A stretch of 64,000 bases of DNA from Sedimentisphaerales bacterium (GCA_016928975.1 JAFGJR010000182.1:1-64000); one strand, 5' to 3'; positions 50,684-60,041 are shown, numbered from the stretch's first letter. The notes: a model not told the origin generated them from the sequence alone. A program made the numbers and translations.

Positions 50684-51670
50684 ATGGCTACCGGAAGAAC
50701 ATGGATCGGTCGCGTGGCAGTTGCACTGGTGACTGTGGGCTTGATTCTGTGCTGTGGTTGCCGGCACAAGACCGGCGTGCACGGTAAGCCCGACAGGCCG
50801 ACGGTCGTGCTCGTGATGAAGTCCCTGGCCAACGAGTTCTTCAAGACGATGGAGGAGGGCGCCCGGGCCCACCACCAGCAGCATCCGGACCAGTACAACC
50901 TGCGAGTCGTGGGTATGAAGAACGAGACGGATGTGGCCGAGCAGATCGCGACCGTCGAGCTGATCATCGCGCAAAAAGCGGACGCCATCGTCATTGCGCC
51001 CGCCGATTCCAAGGCGCTGGTGCCGATCTGCAAACGCGCCATGGACTCCGGCGTCATCGTGGTCAACATCGACAACAAGTTCGACGAGGCCGTGCTCAAG
51101 GACAAGAACGCCAAGATTCCCTTCGTCGGCCCGGACAACCGTAAAGGGGCGAGGTTGGCCGGCGAGTACCTGGCCAAGAAGCTCCAGCGGGGTGACAAGG
51201 TGGCGATCATCGAGGGCGCCCCGAACGCCTTCAACGGCATTCAGCGAAAGCTCGGCTTCGAGGACGCGATGAACGCCGCCGGGATGAACATCATCAGCTC
51301 CCAGACCGGCTACTGGGAGACGGACAAGGCCCAGCCGGTCGCCTCCGCGATGGTCAACGAGCACCCGGACCTCAAGGCGCTTCTTTGTGCCAACGACAGT
51401 ATGGCTCTCGGGGCGGTGGCGGCAGTGCGCGAGGCGGGCAAGCAGGACAGCATCTACGTGATCGGGTTCGACAACATCGCCGCTACACAACGGCTGCTCA
51501 AGGAAGGCAGGATCCTCTGCACGGTGGACCAGCACGCCGACAAGCTCGCGCTGTTCGGCATCGAGTACTCGCTGGAGATGCTCAAGGGCAGCGCTCAGCC
51601 GGCCGACAAGGAGACGCCGGTCGATCTGGTCACGGCCGAAACGCTCCAGGGGTCCGCGCAGAAACGATGA
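50684..51670 (+). CDS. rbsB: Ribose-type ABC transporter substrate-binding lipoprotein
   Basis: 328 residues. The leader ends LILCCGC, a lipobox. The rest is a periplasmic binding protein of the LacI/RbsB fold: VVLVMKSLANEFFKTMEEGA, DAIVIAPADSKALVP, VGPDNRKGARLAGEYLAKKL and GFDNIAATQRLLKEGRILCTVDQ. CGAGGAG precedes ATG 50684. Its stop overlaps the ATPase start (ATGA). The ligand is most likely ribose, given ribokinase and nucleoside hydrolase upstream, but binding-site residues were not checked. Confidence 0.88.
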   Translation: MATGRTWIGRVAVALVTVGLILCCGCRHKTGVHGKPDRPTVVLVMKSLANEFFKTMEEGARAHHQQHPDQYNLRVVGMKNETDVAEQIATVELIIAQKADAIVIAPADSKALVPICKRAMDSGVIVVNIDNKFDEAVLKDKNAKIPFVGPDNRKGARLAGEYLAKKLQRGDKVAIIEGAPNAFNGIQRKLGFEDAMNAAGMNIISSQTGYWETDKAQPVASAMVNEHPDLKALLCANDSMALGAVAAVREAGKQDSIYVIGFDNIAATQRLLKEGRILCTVDQHADKLALFGIEYSLEMLKGSAQPADKETPVDLVTAETLQGSAQKR

Positions 51671-53214
51671 TGGAGTCCGCGACCGACAAGCTTCTTACGG
51701 TGACGAGCGTCGACAAGGCCTTTCCGGGTGTGCAGGCGCTGTCGTCCGTCGATTTCGAGTTGCTTGGCGGCGAGGTGCATGCCCTCGTCGGGGAGAACGG
51801 AGCGGGCAAGAGCACGTTGACCCGAATCATCGCGGGAGTGGAGACACCCGACGCCGGACAGATGTCTCTGGCAGGTCAGCCCTATCAGCCGAAGTCGCGA
51901 ACGGAGGCGGAGGCCCACGGCGTTCGCATGGTCATGCAGGAGCTGAACCTGATCGGAAACCTGACCGTCGCGGAGAACATCTTCATCGAGCGGCTGCCGA
52001 GCCGGCTCGGATTCATCGACTACAGAAGGCTCCACCAGGCGGCGAGGGAGGCGATGGCCAGAGTCGGTCTGGAGGGGGTGGACCCTGCTACGCCAGTGCG
52101 CTCGTTGGGCGTCGGACGTCAGCAGATGGTGGAGATCGCGGCGGGATTGTCCCGCCGGTGCCGGGTGCTCGCTCTCGATGAGCCCACCGCCTCGCTGACC
52201 GACAGCGAAGTGTCGCTGCTGTTCTCCCAGATTCGCCGGCTCAAGGCTGACGGGGTCGGCGTCATCTACATCTCACATCGCATCGAAGAGGTGTTGAGCA
52301 TCGCCGACCGCATCACGATCCTGCGGGACGGCAAGGGAGTGGCGACGCATTCGACTCGCCAGGTCGATGCGGACGCGGTGATCCGCCTGATGGTCGGCCG
52401 GGACTTGCAGCGCGAGCACCTGGCGCCGCCGGGCGCGGGGGGCAAACCGGCCCTTCGCGTCGTAGGGCTCACTCGCGGCGACAAAGTCCGCGATGTGTCC
52501 TTCGAAGCGCATTGCGGCGAGATCCTGGGCATCGCCGGGCTCATGGGGTCCGGCCGGACGGAAACGATGCGCGCCGTCTTCGGCGCCGATCCACCGGAAT
52601 CGGGAAGGGTGTACCTGCACGGCAGTGATCGGCCCACGCGTATCCGCACGCCGAGCGACGCCGTCCGCAATCGAATTGCTCTGTTGACGGAGGACCGCAA
52701 GGAGCAGGGCTTGTTTCTCCCGCTTCCCGTGCGGGCGAATATCTCCATCACCCGGCTGCGTGACGTGAGCCGGCTGGGTTGGATGAAGCCCCTTCGGGAG
52801 CGGCAGGTGGCCCGCCGGTACATCGATTCTCTGGGGATCCGGGCCTGGTCCACGGAGCAGCCCGTCGGGCAGCTCAGCGGCGGGAATCAGCAGAAGGTGG
52901 TGATCGCCAAGTGGCTGTACCGGGACTGCGACGTTCTCATCTTCGACGAGCCGACCCGCGGCATCGACGTCGGGGCCAAGTTCGAGATCTACCGGATGCT
53001 GCGCGAGCTGGCCGGGCGGGGCAAGGCGATCTTGTTCGTCTCCTCCGACCTCAAGGAGCTTATGGCCCTGTGTCACCGGATTCTCGTCATGTCCGCCGGC
53101 CGTGTGGCGGGTGTTTTCGAGCGGGGGCAATGGAGCGAGCAGGTCATCACCGCCGCCGCGTTCAGCGGGTACGTCAGAGCTCCGGTCACAAGCCAATCAG
53201 GGGAAGGATCGTGA
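51667..53214 (+). CDS. rbsA: Ribose-type ABC transporter ATPase (two ABC domains)
   Basis: 515 residues. First domain: Walker A GENGAGKSTLTRI, a signature in LGVGRQQMVEIAAGL, Walker B VLALDEPTASL. Second domain: degenerate Walker A GLMGSGRTETM, as is normal for RbsA, then QLSGGNQQKVVIAKWL and LIFDEPTRGIDVG. This two-domain build is that of the CUT2 sugar transporters. ATG 51667 overlaps the rbsB stop. The permease gene starts one base after its stop. Confidence 0.93.
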   Translation: MMESATDKLLTVTSVDKAFPGVQALSSVDFELLGGEVHALVGENGAGKSTLTRIIAGVETPDAGQMSLAGQPYQPKSRTEAEAHGVRMVMQELNLIGNLTVAENIFIERLPSRLGFIDYRRLHQAAREAMARVGLEGVDPATPVRSLGVGRQQMVEIAAGLSRRCRVLALDEPTASLTDSEVSLLFSQIRRLKADGVGVIYISHRIEEVLSIADRITILRDGKGVATHSTRQVDADAVIRLMVGRDLQREHLAPPGAGGKPALRVVGLTRGDKVRDVSFEAHCGEILGIAGLMGSGRTETMRAVFGADPPESGRVYLHGSDRPTRIRTPSDAVRNRIALLTEDRKEQGLFLPLPVRANISITRLRDVSRLGWMKPLRERQVARRYIDSLGIRAWSTEQPVGQLSGGNQQKVVIAKWLYRDCDVLIFDEPTRGIDVGAKFEIYRMLRELAGRGKAILFVSSDLKELMALCHRILVMSAGRVAGVFERGQWSEQVITAAAFSGYVRAPVTSQSGEGS

Positions 53215-53215
53215 C

Positions 53216-54196
53216 GTGGATGAAGTGAGCCGAACCGGCAGAATCGATCTCAGGAGGCTGGCCGCCGACTATCTCGGCATGGCGGCGGCGCTGGCGTTGC
53301 TGGTCATCATCTTCGGTGCCACCGCCGAGAATTTCTTCAGCAGAGCGACGTTTCTGACGATCTCCAATCAGATTCCCGACGCGACGGTAGTGGCCGTGGG
53401 GATGACCTTTGTCCTGGTCATCGCGGGTATCGATCTGTCGGTGGGCTCGGTCATGGCGCTGGCGGGCGCGGTGCTTGGCGTTTTGCTGATCCACTGGGGC
53501 CTGCCTCTGTCCGTGGCGGTCCTCGCGTGCCTGATTGTCGGCGTGGTCTGTGGGGCCGCCAACGGGCTGATCGTCATTCGCTGGAAGCTCCCTTCGTTCA
53601 TCGTCACGCTGGGCATGCTCGAAGTGGCCCGCGGCGCCGCGTATCTGGTGACGGGGTCTCGCACGGTGTACGTGGGCGGGCCGATCGAGGTGGTCACAGC
53701 GACCTCCCTCTTCGGCCTGTCGCTGCCTTTTCTGCTGGCGATCCTCGTCGTCATCGCCGGCCAACTCGTGCTTTCGCGGACGGTGTTCGGGAGGTACCTG
53801 GTGGCGATCGGGACGAACGAGGAGGCGGTCCGGCTGTCGGGCATCGACCCTCGGCCGTACAAGGTGGCGGTCTTCGTGATTTCCGGCCTGCTCTGTGCGG
53901 TCGGCGCCGTGATCCAGACGGCCCGGATGTCCTCGGCGAATCCCAATACCGCGATCGGGTTCGAGCTGCAGGTGATCGCCGCCGTGGTGATCGGGGGGAC
54001 CAGCTTGATGGGGGGCCGGGGCTCGGTCGTCAGCTCCTTTTTCGGTGTCCTGATCATCGCCGTCCTCGGGGCCGGCCTGGCCCAGGTGGGGGCCCAGGAG
54101 TCCACCAAGCGCCTGATCACCGGCTGTGTCATCGTCGCCGCCGTGATTCTCGACCAGTACCGCCACCGCGTCGCGAAGAGTCCCAAACGTGCCTGA
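53216..54196 (+). CDS. rbsC: Ribose-type ABC transporter permease
   Basis: 326 residues from GTG 53216, preceded by GGGGAAGGA. About nine hydrophobic helices. VAVGMTFVLVIAGIDLSVGSVMALAG and GAANGLIVIRWKLPSFIVTLGMLEVARGAAYLVTG are signatures of the RbsC/BPD_transp_2 family, as is VVIGGTSLMGGRGSVVSSFFG. It completes the ribose import operon; rbsD and an rbsR-type regulator were not seen nearby. Confidence 0.92.
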   Translation: MDEVSRTGRIDLRRLAADYLGMAAALALLVIIFGATAENFFSRATFLTISNQIPDATVVAVGMTFVLVIAGIDLSVGSVMALAGAVLGVLLIHWGLPLSVAVLACLIVGVVCGAANGLIVIRWKLPSFIVTLGMLEVARGAAYLVTGSRTVYVGGPIEVVTATSLFGLSLPFLLAILVVIAGQLVLSRTVFGRYLVAIGTNEEAVRLSGIDPRPYKVAVFVISGLLCAVGAVIQTARMSSANPNTAIGFELQVIAAVVIGGTSLMGGRGSVVSSFFGVLIIAVLGAGLAQVGAQESTKRLITGCVIVAAVILDQYRHRVAKSPKRA

Positions 54197-54277
54197 CGGC
54201 CCTATCTGTGAACGGCCAATGCTCGGAATCCGCCCGCCAAGGGTCGATTTTTGTCTTACGAATCTCCAATTGTTTTC

Positions 54278-54306
54278 TTGACACGGTCCTGCTGGCACGC
54301 CATAAT
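54278..54306 (+). promoter_or_regulatory. Strong sigma70-type promoter of FHA gene
   Basis: TTGACA (54278-54283), exactly 17 bases, CATAAT (54301-54306), one mismatch from consensus. Leader of about 30 bases before ATG 54344. Confidence 0.72.
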
Positions 54307-54343
54307 GAGATACTAACAAGAACCCGGATGCGGAGATACAACG

Positions 54344-55225
54344 ATGCGTCTGGTACTGAAACAAAAGGATGGGGAAGTCAGGGAGTATCAGTTCGCGCAG
54401 GGTCCGATCCACATCGGCAGGGCCGCGGACAGTCACGTTCTATTGGCTGATCGAGCCGTCTCCAAGAAGCACGCGATCATCGTCTGCAATGGCGAGGGCA
54501 ATTGGACGGTTCAGGACCTGGATTCCGCCAACAAGACCTACCTCAACGGTCAGGCAGTCCGCCTGGCGCCGATCAAGACGGGCGATGCGATCCGGATCAC
54601 GGAGTTCACGATCGAGGTCAATCTCGACGAGAAACCTGCGGCGGAGCACGTGGAGGAGTTCGAGGACACTCTGAACCTGGAAGCAGGTCTGGCAACCCCG
54701 GTGCACGAGACGGTCGTAAGGAAACCGGACGCCGGACACGCCCCTGCGATGCGACTGCCGGCCAAGCGGCTCACCGATTTTCTCCAGGCCTGTGACATGA
54801 TCTGCAAGGGCAAGAACATCGAGGACCTGCTGGTCGCGTTGTTGAACATCTCGCTGAAGCAGTTCAGCGCTTTCCATACGTGGTGTGCCTTGCGGGAGCA
54901 GCCGAGCGGCCCCATGACGTATCATGCGGGCAAGCGCCGGGACGGTCATCCCGTAGAGCTCGGCGACCTCAAGCTGGCCGACAAGATCAACCAGGCGGTC
55001 GAGCGGGGCCAGTCGCTGGTCATGCCGAGGGTGGCCGCCGACCTGGAGGAGAAGGAGCGTATCCGCTCGGCGTTGATCGTTGCAATCAATGCGCCGGCTG
55101 GTTGTTTCGGCGTCATCTACATCGACAATGCGATGGTCCACGACCACTACACGCTTGGGGATCTGGACTATTTGATGCTCGTGGCCATCCACACGGCGAC
55201 CACGCTCAATCGCGTCCTGACGTAG
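54344..55225 (+). CDS. FHA-GAF domain protein
   Basis: 293 residues. FHA domain at about 1-95: IHIGRAADSHVLLADRAVSKKHAII with the Arg and Ser-Lys-Lys-His that bind phosphothreonine, then DLDSANKTYLNGQ. A linker of about 40 residues leads to a GAF-like domain (about 145-290), ending AINAPAGCFGVIYIDNAMVHDHYTLGDLDYLMLVAIHTATTLNR. It may read out Hanks kinase signals, such as from the WD40 kinase in this window; the effector output is not visible. It has its own promoter, separate from rbsC. Confidence 0.83.
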   Translation: MRLVLKQKDGEVREYQFAQGPIHIGRAADSHVLLADRAVSKKHAIIVCNGEGNWTVQDLDSANKTYLNGQAVRLAPIKTGDAIRITEFTIEVNLDEKPAAEHVEEFEDTLNLEAGLATPVHETVVRKPDAGHAPAMRLPAKRLTDFLQACDMICKGKNIEDLLVALLNISLKQFSAFHTWCALREQPSGPMTYHAGKRRDGHPVELGDLKLADKINQAVERGQSLVMPRVAADLEEKERIRSALIVAINAPAGCFGVIYIDNAMVHDHYTLGDLDYLMLVAIHTATTLNRVLT

Positions 55226-55333
55226 CCGCCCAGCGCCGTCGGGACAATCCCCGATTCTTCGGGGGGGAATTCGCGTGGTCTGGACATCGTGCCCCGATTC
55301 GGACGTTCTGCGACGTTTCCCGAGTGTTTCCTA

Positions 55334-55362
55334 TTGACGTGCCTGCGTCCCTGTAATATAAT
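55334..55362 (+). promoter_or_regulatory. Strong sigma70-type promoter of FG-GAP/dockerin gene
   Basis: TTGACG (55334-55339), exactly 17 bases, TATAAT (55357-55362). Transcription from about 55369 would give a leader of about 90 bases before ATG 55459. Confidence 0.75.
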
Positions 55363-55458
55363 AATGAAATCATGGAGGAGGTGGAGAAGAAGGCTCTTCA
55401 TGTCTTGTTTCGGCCCGCGAGCAGCGACTCGGACGGGTCCACTCTTATTGGAGGAAGG

Positions 55459-56652
55459 ATGACGATGAGGTACGCGAGATTGTCAATAGCGGTATTTCTG
55501 GCGGTCGCCTGTGTTGGCCTGCCGGCGTTGGCGGACGAGACGGCGATCAATCTGGGACCTGAGGAACTCGTGAAGGCCGACGGCAGTGACATCGTTGTGC
55601 CCGGCTATTCCGTCCCGTCCTTCGAGGACTGGAACGGGGATCACCTTCAGGACCTCATCGTCGGCGAAGGCGGCAGCGGCTTCGACGGCAAAGTGCGCGT
55701 GTATCTGAACGTCGGGACGGAATCCGATCCGTGCTTCACCGGCTTTTTCTACGCGCGGTATGCGAACGGTGAGGACCTGACCTGCACGCCCCAGGGCTGC
55801 CTGGGGTGTTTTCCACGCGTCGTGTACTGGGATGAGGACAACCGCAAGGATCTGCTCGTCGGCCTGGCGGACGGCACCGCGAAAGTCTTCCTGAACGTCG
55901 CCAGCGCCAACGAGCCGGCGTTCGATGGCGGCCAGAACGTCATGGTCGGCAATGAATCGGCCTACTGGCTCGACACCGGCTCGCGGGCCACACCGGACCT
56001 GGTCCACTGGAACGACGACGGGATGCTCGACATCGTCTCCGGCGGCCTGGATGGCCTGATTCACGTCTACTACAACTGCGGCTGTGGAGGCGCCATCCCG
56101 CCGCACTTCTTCTACTGCCCGCCCGACGGCGCCTACGTGCAGGAGAACAACCGCGACCTGCAAGTGCCCGCCGGACGTTCCAGCCCGGTGGTCGTGGACG
56201 CCGACGGGGACGGCAAGAAGGACCTGCTCTCCGGAAACACCGACGGCATGATCTTCTTCTACAAGAACGTCGGCCTGGATTCGCTTCCGGCGTTCTCCGG
56301 CTATTCCCTCGTCAAATCGAACGGCCAGCCCATCGATCTGGCCGGCTCGCTCCGCTCCCGTCCCGCCGTCTGCTACTGGACCGGCACCGGCCGGTTCGGC
56401 CCCAGGGACGGCTACTGGGACCTGCTCGTCGGGTACGGCGACGGCAAAGTCCGCCTCTATCGCGGCATTGCGAAGACGGGCGATTTCGATGCGGATGGCG
56501 AGCTTGACGCGGACGACTTCACGTTCCTGGTCAAGGCTCTGGACCAGCCAATCCCGCCGGAAGGGACTGCCGCCGACCTCAATGGCGACGGTGCCGTGGA
56601 TGATCTCGACTTGCGTCTCTTCGCCGATCTCTGGCTGGCCGCACACAAGTAG
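55459..56652 (+). CDS. Secreted FG-GAP/VCBS repeat protein with C-terminal dockerin-like domain
   Basis: 397 residues from ATG 55459, which follows GGAGGAAGG. A signal peptide (MTMRYARLSIAVFLAVACVGLPALA) is followed by four or five FG-GAP-type beta-propeller units, for example FEDWNGDHLQDLIVGEGGSG, YWDEDNRKDLLVGLADG and VVDADGDGKKDLLSGNTDG. The C-terminal 55 residues (from 56479) carry two calcium-binding loops, DFDADGELDADDF and DLNGDGAVDDLDL, as in type I dockerins. Such tails are common on exported planctomycete proteins and may mediate cell-surface or complex attachment. No cohesin was seen in the window. Confidence 0.85.
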   Translation: MTMRYARLSIAVFLAVACVGLPALADETAINLGPEELVKADGSDIVVPGYSVPSFEDWNGDHLQDLIVGEGGSGFDGKVRVYLNVGTESDPCFTGFFYARYANGEDLTCTPQGCLGCFPRVVYWDEDNRKDLLVGLADGTAKVFLNVASANEPAFDGGQNVMVGNESAYWLDTGSRATPDLVHWNDDGMLDIVSGGLDGLIHVYYNCGCGGAIPPHFFYCPPDGAYVQENNRDLQVPAGRSSPVVVDADGDGKKDLLSGNTDGMIFFYKNVGLDSLPAFSGYSLVKSNGQPIDLAGSLRSRPAVCYWTGTGRFGPRDGYWDLLVGYGDGKVRLYRGIAKTGDFDADGELDADDFTFLVKALDQPIPPEGTAADLNGDGAVDDLDLRLFADLWLAAHK

Positions 56653-56661
56653 TCGCTGGTT

Positions 56662-57240
56662 TCATCGCGCCCCCTGGCGTGCGTTGTAGATGAGTCCGCC
56701 GGTCCAGGCGTACTGGCGAAGGATATCCCGGGCCTCCTCGCGCAGCACGTCGCGGAGCACCTCGATCCCGCGTTTGCGCAGCTCGCCCACCCAGTCGGCC
56801 GGCTTGGCGCCCTCGTCGAATCCGATCTCGCAGGCGTCCTCGCCCCGCGCCCCGCAGACAACGCGCCGAACGCCCGACCACGGAATCGCCCCCAGGCACA
56901 TCGCGCAAGGCTCGGCGCTGGTCACCAGCTCATACACCGCCGTACTACCGCCGAGATCGTAGTGTCCCACCGCCTGCTGCGCCGTCGCGATAGCGACCAT
57001 CTCCGCATGGGCCAGCGAGCAATTCGACGCCTCCACCAGATTGACGCCCACGCCGACAACCCATCCGCTGTCAGCTTCAAACACCGCCGCCCCGAACGGC
57101 CCGCCCGTCCGCCGCTCGATATTCATCTTCGACAGCCCGATCACAAACCGCATCCGGGCCTCAACCGTCGTGAGCCCGCCGCCTCTCTCCGCGACCATCG
57201 CCTCGATCCACTCTGGCAACCGAATCTCAATCGTCGTCAT
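56662..57240 (-). CDS. Nucleoside/nucleobase deaminase (cytidine deaminase-like zinc enzyme)
   Basis: 192 residues from ATG 57240. The zinc motif is present: HAE in NCSLAHAEMVAIATAQ and PCXXC in SAEPCAMCLGAIPW. NIERRTGGPFGAAVFEADSG is the usual substrate-pocket region of guanine deaminase and TadA-like members. It is longer than TadA, and the C terminus (DILRQYAWTGGLIYN) resembles guanine deaminase-type proteins. The substrate, perhaps guanine or a nucleoside, cannot be fixed. It is convergent with the FG-GAP gene. Confidence 0.85.
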   Translation of the reverse strand: MTTIEIRLPEWIEAMVAERGGGLTTVEARMRFVIGLSKMNIERRTGGPFGAAVFEADSGWVVGVGVNLVEASNCSLAHAEMVAIATAQQAVGHYDLGGSTAVYELVTSAEPCAMCLGAIPWSGVRRVVCGARGEDACEIGFDEGAKPADWVGELRKRGIEVLRDVLREEARDILRQYAWTGGLIYNARQGAR

Positions 57241-57368
57241 CCACAACCTCATTCCTTGTCTCAAGTTCCGTCGCTCCCCCTTGTCCGGGCACGCTATCAT
57301 GGTAAACCTCAACAGCCCGCCGGGCAAGCCAATGTGGCTTCTCCGCCGAATTTCCACTTCGCCGGCCG

Positions 57369-57397
57369 TTACTTTTCCCGCCGCAAGTGCCTATAAT
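57369..57397 (+). promoter_or_regulatory. Possible promoter of ankyrin gene
   Basis: A perfect TATAAT at 57392-57397, with a weak TTACTT at 57369-57374 17 bases before it. Confidence 0.35.
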
Positions 57398-57440
57398 GAA
57401 GGAACTGGCGACATGTAATCTACGCAGGAGGAAACAGGAA

Positions 57441-59507
57441 GTGAAAACGAGAGTACTGCTGTCCGTGATGCTCACGGCCGTCCTTCTCGCCGGCGGCTGC
57501 AAGAAATGGCCCCGTCAGAGCGGTAACTCCCTGTGGCAGGCGGCCCGCGCCGACGACGTGGAACGTGTACGACGATTGCTGGACCATGGCGACAATCCCA
57601 ACATACGGGACTCCGATGGTATCACGCCTCTGCACGTGGCTGCCTCGCACGGACATCTCCCTCTGGCGCAACTGCTCCTGAGTTATCGCGCCGATGTCAA
57701 TGTTGCCAACAAGTACGGGGTCACGCCATTGCACGTGGCGGCGCGCAGCAGCCCCAAGGCACTAATCGAACTGCTCATTGACCACGGGGCCGACGTCAAT
57801 GCCAGAACAACCGGAGAGCAGGCCGGCGGCTCCACGGCGCTCCACGCTGCGATTCGCGCACGCCGTGCGGAGATTGTGTCAATACTTATCGCCCGTGACG
57901 CGGATCTGGACGCCTTAGACAACGCAGGTCGGGCCCCTGTCGACAGGGCGGCAGAACATGATTACGGGGAGATGGTGCAACTCCTGCTGGGTGCGCGTGC
58001 AAAGGTCACTCTCAGTTCGGCCGTCTATCTCGGGGACATGGAGAAGGCCAAGGACGCTATCGAACATGGAGCCAACGTCGGGGCAGCAGGCGGTACTGAC
58101 GTGCACATTGCCGCTCGACATGGCGATGCCAATATGGTTAGCCTTCTCATCACCGCCGGCGCAGATTTGAACGGCGCACCGGACTACAGTTGGCCACCGC
58201 TATACATGGCAGTCGCCAAGGGCCACATCCGCGCAGCAGAGATGTTGATCGAGGCCGGTGCCGATACCAGCACTGCTCCAAGCCGGTGGCCGCTACTGCA
58301 TGAGGCCATATATAGAGGCCAAATAGAGATCGTCCGCCTGCTCCTGGCGAAGGGCGCCGACGTGAACCTCCGGAGGCGTGATGGTGTGTCGCCTCTATAT
58401 GAGGCAGCGCGCAGAGGCGACTTGGGAATCGTACAATTCCTCTTGGATCGCGGCGCCGATCTGAACTTGGCGGATGAACGAGGCAGCAAGCCAATACATG
58501 CTGGCGTGTGTGACAAGGCCACGTTGGAACTGCTCATCGCCAACGGAGCGGACGTAAATGCGAGAGATGACACTGGACGTACTCCTTTGCACATCGTGTT
58601 CGTGCATGGCCACTGGAAAGAGGGTGACGCGAGTGAACCTGTCGACGTGGTGGAGTCTCTTATCGCGCATGGCGCCGATGTGAATGCGGCCGATAGGAAC
58701 GGCGACACTCCCCTCCATCTGGCGGCTAGGCGTGGGTGCACGCGCAGCCTGGAACTCCTCATCGCCCGGGGGGCCGACATCAACGCACGAAACAAGGGCA
58801 TCAACAATTACTTCGTTCGGGAACCTGCCGACCAGACCCCTCTGATGCTGGCAATTGACCGTGGTGCGTTTGATGCGGCCAATGTGTTGATTGCGAGGGG
58901 TGCAGACGTCAACGCGCAGGATGCTGCTGGGGCAACAGCTCTGCTGCAGGCCCTCGACCGTGAACGGGTGATCAAGAGATATGTCCTGGAGATGCCGTGG
59001 AGACGGCATCCTGACGGAGCGGTTGACAGGAAAGAGGCAGAGCGGGATACCGCTCGGCGCGACGCTTATCGTCAGCTTGTGATGAAACTCCTCGATGTCG
59101 GGGCTGATCCCAACGCCAAGGATGAGGAAGGCAACGCGCCTCTGTACAACGCAGCGCGCGACGGCGATGAGGAGTTGGCCAGATTGCTCGTGACCAAAGG
59201 TGCGGATGTCAATGCGCAGAGCAGCCGGGGCGCAACCGCGTTGCACCAGGCTGCATACAAGTCCAAGGGCATCACTGAGCTGCTCCTGGTGCATGGGGCG
59301 ACCATCGATGCGCGGGATCGGCAGGGGGACACGCCGTTGCACAATGCTTCTTTCAAGGGCCAGGCGGATGTCGTCACGCTCCTGTTGAGCAAGGGCGCCG
59401 ACCCCAACGCCAGAAACCGTGCCAGCCAGACGCCTCTCGACAAAGCCATGCGCCGGGGACAGAAGAAGGTCATTGAATTGCTCAGCAAGCACGGGGCGAG
59501 GGAATAG
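57441..59507 (+). CDS. Ankyrin-repeat lipoprotein
   Basis: 688 residues from GTG 57441, preceded by AGGAGGAAAC. The leader MKTRVLLSVMLTAVLLAGGC ends in a lipobox. About 17 ankyrin repeats fill the rest, for example DSDGITPLHVAASHGHLPLAQLLL and DRQGDTPLHNASFKGQADVVTLLL. The start is unusual in using GTG, but no ATG lies in the leader. Ankyrin repeats mediate protein binding; here they would be exposed on the periplasmic side or outer surface. The partner is unknown. Confidence 0.85.
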   Translation: MKTRVLLSVMLTAVLLAGGCKKWPRQSGNSLWQAARADDVERVRRLLDHGDNPNIRDSDGITPLHVAASHGHLPLAQLLLSYRADVNVANKYGVTPLHVAARSSPKALIELLIDHGADVNARTTGEQAGGSTALHAAIRARRAEIVSILIARDADLDALDNAGRAPVDRAAEHDYGEMVQLLLGARAKVTLSSAVYLGDMEKAKDAIEHGANVGAAGGTDVHIAARHGDANMVSLLITAGADLNGAPDYSWPPLYMAVAKGHIRAAEMLIEAGADTSTAPSRWPLLHEAIYRGQIEIVRLLLAKGADVNLRRRDGVSPLYEAARRGDLGIVQFLLDRGADLNLADERGSKPIHAGVCDKATLELLIANGADVNARDDTGRTPLHIVFVHGHWKEGDASEPVDVVESLIAHGADVNAADRNGDTPLHLAARRGCTRSLELLIARGADINARNKGINNYFVREPADQTPLMLAIDRGAFDAANVLIARGADVNAQDAAGATALLQALDRERVIKRYVLEMPWRRHPDGAVDRKEAERDTARRDAYRQLVMKLLDVGADPNAKDEEGNAPLYNAARDGDEELARLLVTKGADVNAQSSRGATALHQAAYKSKGITELLLVHGATIDARDRQGDTPLHNASFKGQADVVTLLLSKGADPNARNRASQTPLDKAMRRGQKKVIELLSKHGARE

Positions 59508-59597
59508 CTGATTGCTGGCTGTTTGGCGAGACGATATTGTGTCGGTGGGATAGAGAGGCATGGAATGTCTGTCGATTCGGGCTGGAAAGGGATGGCT

Positions 59598-59921
59598 ATG
59601 ATGCGTCGATACCTGGGGATCGTTGGGATCGTGGTTGGGGTGCTGGCGGTGATCGCGCTGGCGGGGGCAAGCGGGGCGGGGCCGGAGGGTGGGCTGTGGG
59701 AGTATGGGATCTTTCGGGGGGAGGGGGTGTGGACCTGGTATGGGTCGCGCGAGGCGGTGGACAACGCGGATGCGGGGCAGTTCGCCTCGGCGATCCAGGC
59801 GACCTACTCGCAGAAGGGGACGGAACTGGAGGCGAACGTGCTCAACGCTCTGGCGGCACGGGGCTGGGAGGTCGTCGCGACGCCAGAGAAGAACAAGTAC
59901 GTGCTCCGGCGGCGGAAGTAG
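59598..59921 (+). CDS. Small exported or membrane-anchored protein, DUF4177-like
   Basis: 107 residues from ATG 59598 (ATGs at 59592 and 59601 are alternatives). One hydrophobic segment (YLGIVGIVVGVLAVIALAGASGAG) is followed by about 75 residues ending in TELEANVLNALAARGWEVVATPEKNKYVLRRRK. That end matches the small DUF4177-like fold in which a LNxLGxxGWE motif is typical. Function is unknown. The DNA is unusually G-rich even for this genome (59630-59740). Confidence 0.6.
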   Translation: MMRRYLGIVGIVVGVLAVIALAGASGAGPEGGLWEYGIFRGEGVWTWYGSREAVDNADAGQFASAIQATYSQKGTELEANVLNALAARGWEVVATPEKNKYVLRRRK

Positions 59922-60013
59922 GCGGGCCCACGAGGGCCGATCTGCGCGAGCGTTGACATCCGGGACGGGGGGCTCTATGATGCCCCAGCCGTGGTTCTGA
60001 TCGCAGTGACTTC

Positions 60014-60041
60014 GTGGAGACGCAAAATCTTGCGTCTCTAC
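60014..60041. repeat. Dispersed palindrome family B, intergenic copy 3
   Basis: GTGGAGACGCAAAA joined to TCTTGCGTCTCTAC. It lies between the small membrane protein and mdh. Confidence 0.75.

Noticed and set aside
55249..55264. Hairpin CCCCGA-TTCT-TCGGGG after the FHA gene as a terminator
   Set aside because: The stem is followed by GGG and AATTC, with no run of T, so it does not fit an intrinsic terminator.
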